A stretch of DNA of 33,094 bases, from assembly GCA_003696725.1 (NCBI GenBank), contig RFGI01000125.1, positions 1 to 33,094 of the forward strand, written 5' to 3'. Of the stretch, positions 30,172-33,094 are shown piece after piece. Both the position numbers and the translations under genes were made by a program. Positions within the stretch are counted from its first letter, which is position 1. Each line of letters begins with the position of its first letter. This DNA comes from Planctomycetota bacterium (GTDB lineage: Bacteria; Planctomycetota; Phycisphaerae; Phycisphaerales; UBA1924). The notes under the pieces are model-generated. The model searched no databases and was not told where the DNA came from. It worked only from the letters and a program-made list of their open reading frames with translations.

Positions 30172-32157
30172 GTGCTCGATCGGCTCGGCATCTGGACGCT
30201 CGCCCGACAGGGGCCCGTCGTGCGGCTAACGCTGTGGCTGGGGCTGGCGCTCGCGGCCGGGGGCGCGCTGCACGGGGCCCTTCTCCTGGCGGGCGACGGC
30301 CTGTCGCCCAAGTCCGCCCGCACGGCGGTGAATCTGCTGCTCTTCGCGTCGGCGCTGCTGGTCATGAGCCGGAGCGAGCGGCCGGCGTCGGCGTTCGGGC
30401 TGGCGATCGGGGACCGGTGGGCGCCGCACGCGCTGCTCGGCCTGGCGCTGGGCGCCGGCGCCCTCGTGTTCCAAGCCGCCCTCGCCGTGACCGTCGGCGG
30501 GTGGTCGGTCAACCACAACGGCGAGTATCTCGGCGCGATCGGCAAGGCCATGGCGGGCGTCCCGATCGCCGTGCCCGCGGCCGTCGTGTACGCCGGGTTT
30601 GTCGCCGGGTCGCTCCGCGAGCGCCTCGGTCCGGGCGCCGCGTCGGTCCTGGCCGGGCTGGCGGCGTTCATCGTCCACGCGGCGCTGGCCGACCCGTCGG
30701 CGCCGGGCGAGCCGGTGTGGTCCGCCGCGTCGATCGGGCTGGCGATCGCGCTGGCGGCGCGAGCGCGGTTTATCACCGGGGACATCGCGCTGGGCGCCGG
30801 CCTGCTGGCGGGCGTCCTGGTCGTCGAGCGGTTCGTGCGCAAGGCGCCCGTGCTCACGGGGGTGGGCTCGGCGGTTCTCGCCCCCGATCGGGTGCTGCTG
30901 CCGGCGCCGGCGCTGGTCGCGTCGCTCGCCGAGGCGCTGGTCGCGCTGACGGCGCTGGCCCCCGCGGAGCGCGCCGAACCCGGCCGCGCCCGGCTCTCGC
31001 CCGCGTTCCTGCGCGCGTACCCCTTCGCCACCATGGGCGCCCTGGCGCCGATCGACCTGTGGCTGCGCGTCCTGACCCGGGCCCGCTGGCGCGTGGGCGC
31101 CGTGTACATCCCGCGCCTGGTGGTCACGCTCGGTCTCTCGGCGATCAACTCGGCGCTGTCGCTGCCCGAGCGGCTGCTGGCGCCGATCCTGACGCGACGC
31201 CGGCGGATCCCGCCCCCGGTGTTCATCCTCGGCGCGCACCGCTCCGGCACGACGCACCTGCACAACCTGATGTCGCTGGACCCGGCGTTCTGGGCGCCGA
31301 CGGCCTGGCAGGTCATGAACCCGCACGGGTTCCTGGTCTCGGGCTGGATCGTGCGCCCGATCTTTGCGCTGTTTGCGCCCTGGCGCCGGCCGCAGGACGC
31401 TGTGGCGTTCGGCCTGTCCGCCCCCGCGGAGGAGGAGTACGCCGTCGCCAACACGACGGACCTCTCGCCCGACTGGTCGGTGCGCCTGCCGCGCGAGCAT
31501 CACCGCTACGACCGGTTCTGTTTCCCCGACCGGATGACGAAGCGCCAGCGCGACCGGTTCGGTGCGGCGCACCGGGCGTTCCTTCGGCGCGCGACGGTCG
31601 GCGCCCGCGGCCGCACACCCCTGCTCAAGAGCCCGCACAACACGGGCCGGCTGGCGCTGCTCGCCTCGCTGTACCCGGGCGCGCGGTTCGTGCACATCCG
31701 CCGCGACCCTGAGGCCGTCTACCGCTCGAACATCGGCATGCAGGAGACGGCGCACCGGCTGTTCCAGCTCCAAGACCCGCCGACCGGCGGGACCTACGCC
31801 GACCGCTTCCCCGGCCTGTACGCGCAGATGGAGACCCGCTTCTACGCCGACGCCGACGCCCGCGGCTGGGCCGGCGTCGCCGAGGTCCGGTACGAGGACC
31901 TCGCCGCCGACCCCCGCGCCGCCCTGGGCCGCATCTACGACGCCCTCGGCCTGACCTGGACGGAGGCGTTCGACCGCCGGCTCTCGGCGTATCTCGGGCG
32001 CATCGCCGGGTACACGCCCTCGGGGCACGCGCCGCTGGCCGAGGACCACAGGCGGGCCCTCGCTGACGCCCTGGGCCCGTTGCTGGACCGCTTACGCGAC
32101 GCGGACGCCCGCCCCGCGGGGCGGCCCGGCCCGGCGCCCGCCGCCGACCGGTTGTAA
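30172..32157 (+). CDS. Membrane domain fused to a sulfotransferase
   Basis: A 661-residue two-part protein. Residues about 1-270 hold around eight hydrophobic segments (LTLWLGLALAAGGALHGALL, ALLGLALGAGALVFQAAL, and so on), an arrangement like CPBP (CAAX protease-like) membrane domains, but without the EExxxR motif: the matching place reads AGFVAGSLRERLG. Residues about 350-640 are a sulfotransferase of the large Sulfotransfer_3 type: the 5'-phosphosulfate loop FILGAHRSGTTHLHNLM (about 350-366), TPLLKSPHNTGRL, the 3'-phosphate segment FVHIRRDPEAVYRSNIGM, and VRYEDLAADPRAALGRIYD. It would move sulfate from PAPS to an alcohol or amine, probably at the inner membrane, perhaps on a lipid or sugar. 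GTG 30172 has no SD but a -10-like box 6 bases upstream. Confidence 0.87.
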   Translation: MLDRLGIWTLARQGPVVRLTLWLGLALAAGGALHGALLLAGDGLSPKSARTAVNLLLFASALLVMSRSERPASAFGLAIGDRWAPHALLGLALGAGALVFQAALAVTVGGWSVNHNGEYLGAIGKAMAGVPIAVPAAVVYAGFVAGSLRERLGPGAASVLAGLAAFIVHAALADPSAPGEPVWSAASIGLAIALAARARFITGDIALGAGLLAGVLVVERFVRKAPVLTGVGSAVLAPDRVLLPAPALVASLAEALVALTALAPAERAEPGRARLSPAFLRAYPFATMGALAPIDLWLRVLTRARWRVGAVYIPRLVVTLGLSAINSALSLPERLLAPILTRRRRIPPPVFILGAHRSGTTHLHNLMSLDPAFWAPTAWQVMNPHGFLVSGWIVRPIFALFAPWRRPQDAVAFGLSAPAEEEYAVANTTDLSPDWSVRLPREHHRYDRFCFPDRMTKRQRDRFGAAHRAFLRRATVGARGRTPLLKSPHNTGRLALLASLYPGARFVHIRRDPEAVYRSNIGMQETAHRLFQLQDPPTGGTYADRFPGLYAQMETRFYADADARGWAGVAEVRYEDLAADPRAALGRIYDALGLTWTEAFDRRLSAYLGRIAGYTPSGHAPLAEDHRRALADALGPLLDRLRDADARPAGRPGPAPAADRL

Positions 32158-32174
32158 GGGCCCGCCGCCCGGTC

Positions 32175-32180
32175 TAGGCT
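32175..32180 (+). promoter_or_regulatory. -10-like box for YfgM-like gene
   Basis: TAGGCT, 48 bases before ATG 32229, predicting a leader of about 42 bases that contains a weak SD (GAGAG at 32216-32220). Confidence 0.35.
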
Positions 32181-32228
32181 TGTCCGTTCGGCTCGCGTCG
32201 AGCACAGACCGCAACGAGAGCGACTCCC

Positions 32229-33094
32229 ATGGACAGACGGCACGGCGAGATCGTCGAGGGCGCGGGCCTCGAAGAGTCAAAGATCAACACCGACTTTGTT
32301 GATTGGCTCAAGCGCTGGGGCACGCCGATCCTCTTCGCGGTGCTGGCCCTGGCCGTCGCCTACCGCGGGTGGACGTACTGGCAGGAGCATCAGACACGGC
32401 AGCTGGACTCGGCGTACCTGGACCTGACGGCCGCCGTCCAGGCCGCCAACCCCGATGCGATCGTCCAGGTCGCCGAGGACTGGTCGGGCCAGACCGCGAT
32501 TTCGTCGCAGGCGCGCCTCGCCGCGGCGGACCTGTACCTGCTGGCGTATTCGCGCAACCTCCGGCCCGGCGGGACGCCCGGCGCCGCCGAGGACATCCCG
32601 ACGCCGCAGGAGCGCGAGGGGTACCTCGCCCAGGCCGAGCGGCTGTACCGGCGCGTCGCCGACGACACCGAGGGCGTCGCCAGCCGCATCGTCCCGCACC
32701 TGCGCGCCCTGAGCGGGTTGGCGTCGGTGCAGGCCAGTCGAGGCCAGTTCGACGAAGCCGCCGGGATCCTCCGCGCCGCCGCGACCCTCGCCGACGAAGC
32801 CTCGTTCCCCGCGCTGGCGCAGGCCCTGCGTGACCGGGCCGACCGGCTTGAGGCCGGGCTGCCCCCCATCACCTTCCCGAAGGCCGACGAGTTGCCCGCA
32901 CCCCCGGCGCCCGAGCCCGCCGACAGCGGCGAGTTCCTCACGCCAGAGGAACTCCTCAACCAGCCGGGGTCCCAGATCGGCCCGGTCGCGCCCGAGGAGA
33001 CCACGCCGGCGACCGAGCCCCCCGCTGGACCCGCCGGGCCCGATCAGGAGCCACCGGTCGAGCCGGCGCCCGAGGCCCCGGCCCGGTCCAATCC
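32229..33094 (+). CDS. YfgM-like membrane-anchored TPR protein (3' end missing)
   Basis: At least 288 residues, open at the window edge. A short cytoplasmic start (EESKINTDFVDWLKRWG) is followed by one membrane helix (about 32-46, TPILFAVLALAVAYRGW) and YWQEHQTRQLDSAYLDL, the arrangement of the YfgM/TPR_21 family of single-pass proteins with extracytoplasmic tetratricopeptide repeats. TPR-like helices follow (IVQVAEDWSGQTAISSQARL, YLAQAERLYRRVADDTEG, LSGLASVQASRGQFDEAAG). The last about 65 visible residues are a proline/glutamate-rich, probably unstructured tail. E. coli YfgM works with the Sec translocon and periplasmic chaperones; the same role here is only possible. No stop codon occurs before the end of the window. 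Confidence 0.8.
   Translation, partial: MDRRHGEIVEGAGLEESKINTDFVDWLKRWGTPILFAVLALAVAYRGWTYWQEHQTRQLDSAYLDLTAAVQAANPDAIVQVAEDWSGQTAISSQARLAAADLYLLAYSRNLRPGGTPGAAEDIPTPQEREGYLAQAERLYRRVADDTEGVASRIVPHLRALSGLASVQASRGQFDEAAGILRAAATLADEASFPALAQALRDRADRLEAGLPPITFPKADELPAPPAPEPADSGEFLTPEELLNQPGSQIGPVAPEETTPATEPPAGPAGPDQEPPVEPAPEAPARSN

Noticed and set aside
30172-30990. Active CAAX protease (CPBP) domain
   Set aside because: The glutamate pair EExxxR is missing (AGFVAGSLRERLG in its place) and the FxxxH spacing is not kept.

Overview
This is a very GC-rich chromosomal segment, densely packed with genes. It most likely comes from a planctomycete of the Phycisphaerae type. Supporting evidence, all read from the sequence: dockerin-like calcium-loop tails on secreted proteins, a pseudopilin-like protein with an H-x9-DG motif, a PAP-type variant of the PEP-CTERM sorting tail, a type III glutamine synthetase, many GTG starts, and a dispersed palindrome of the GACGGGC...GCCCGTC kind. 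No phage, insertion sequence, CRISPR array or defence island was seen.

Layout. 1-432: three copies of dispersed palindromic elements. 433-2545: secreted acidic protein, ECF sigma factor and a one-helix membrane protein in the anti-sigma position. 2500-4043 (minus): four-helix membrane protein followed by an alpha/beta-hydrolase lipoprotein. 4147-7692 is the most interesting block: a consensus promoter and a cobalamin riboswitch with a perfect B12 box lead into three genes joined by GTGA stop/start overlaps. These are a propeller-like secreted protein with a dockerin-like tail, a GNAF/NGNG-type surface protein with a second dockerin-like tail, and a pseudopilin-like protein. I read this as a B12-regulated cell-surface cobalamin capture system, analogous in role to BtuG/BtuH-type surface proteins of Bacteroidetes. 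7820-9581: a divergent pair of LPP20-like lipoproteins. 9618-13064: MazG-like pyrophosphohydrolase, TrpA, type III glutamine synthetase. 13229-14291: good promoter and a PEP-CTERM-like secreted protein. 14401-14473: tRNA with anticodon CAT, most like tRNA-Ile2. 14511-15536: PqqB-like metallo-beta-lactamase-fold lipoprotein.

15552-21652: an operon of a large MscK-like mechanosensitive channel, a retropepsin-like protease (RimB/COG4067 type), a RimK-like ATP-grasp ligase with a C-terminal RCK/TrkA-C domain, and an AstE/aspartoacylase-like peptidase. The protease/ligase/peptidase trio is known; tight coupling to a tension-gated channel and the TrkA-C fusion suggest osmotic or ionic control of glutamate-type ligation. 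21683-25818 (minus): TlpA-like thioredoxin protein, alpha/beta hydrolase, M20 dipeptidase and zinc-ribbon membrane protein. 25869-25888: an operator-like palindrome in a divergent gap. 25875-27590: unknown soluble protein and CorA, convergent. 27717-29290: a Hanks-like kinase and a PP2C phosphatase, convergent and sharing a CTAG stop. 29462-33094: one-helix coiled-coil protein, a membrane-domain/sulfotransferase fusion, and the start of a YfgM-like TPR protein cut by the window edge.

A window-wide pattern is that several first genes of transcription units lack a Shine-Dalgarno sequence and instead have a -10-like hexamer ending 6-9 nt before the start codon, which suggests leaderless transcripts. 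Other genes have good SD sequences, so both modes seem to coexist. All functional assignments rest on motif recognition and gene context; no searches were run.
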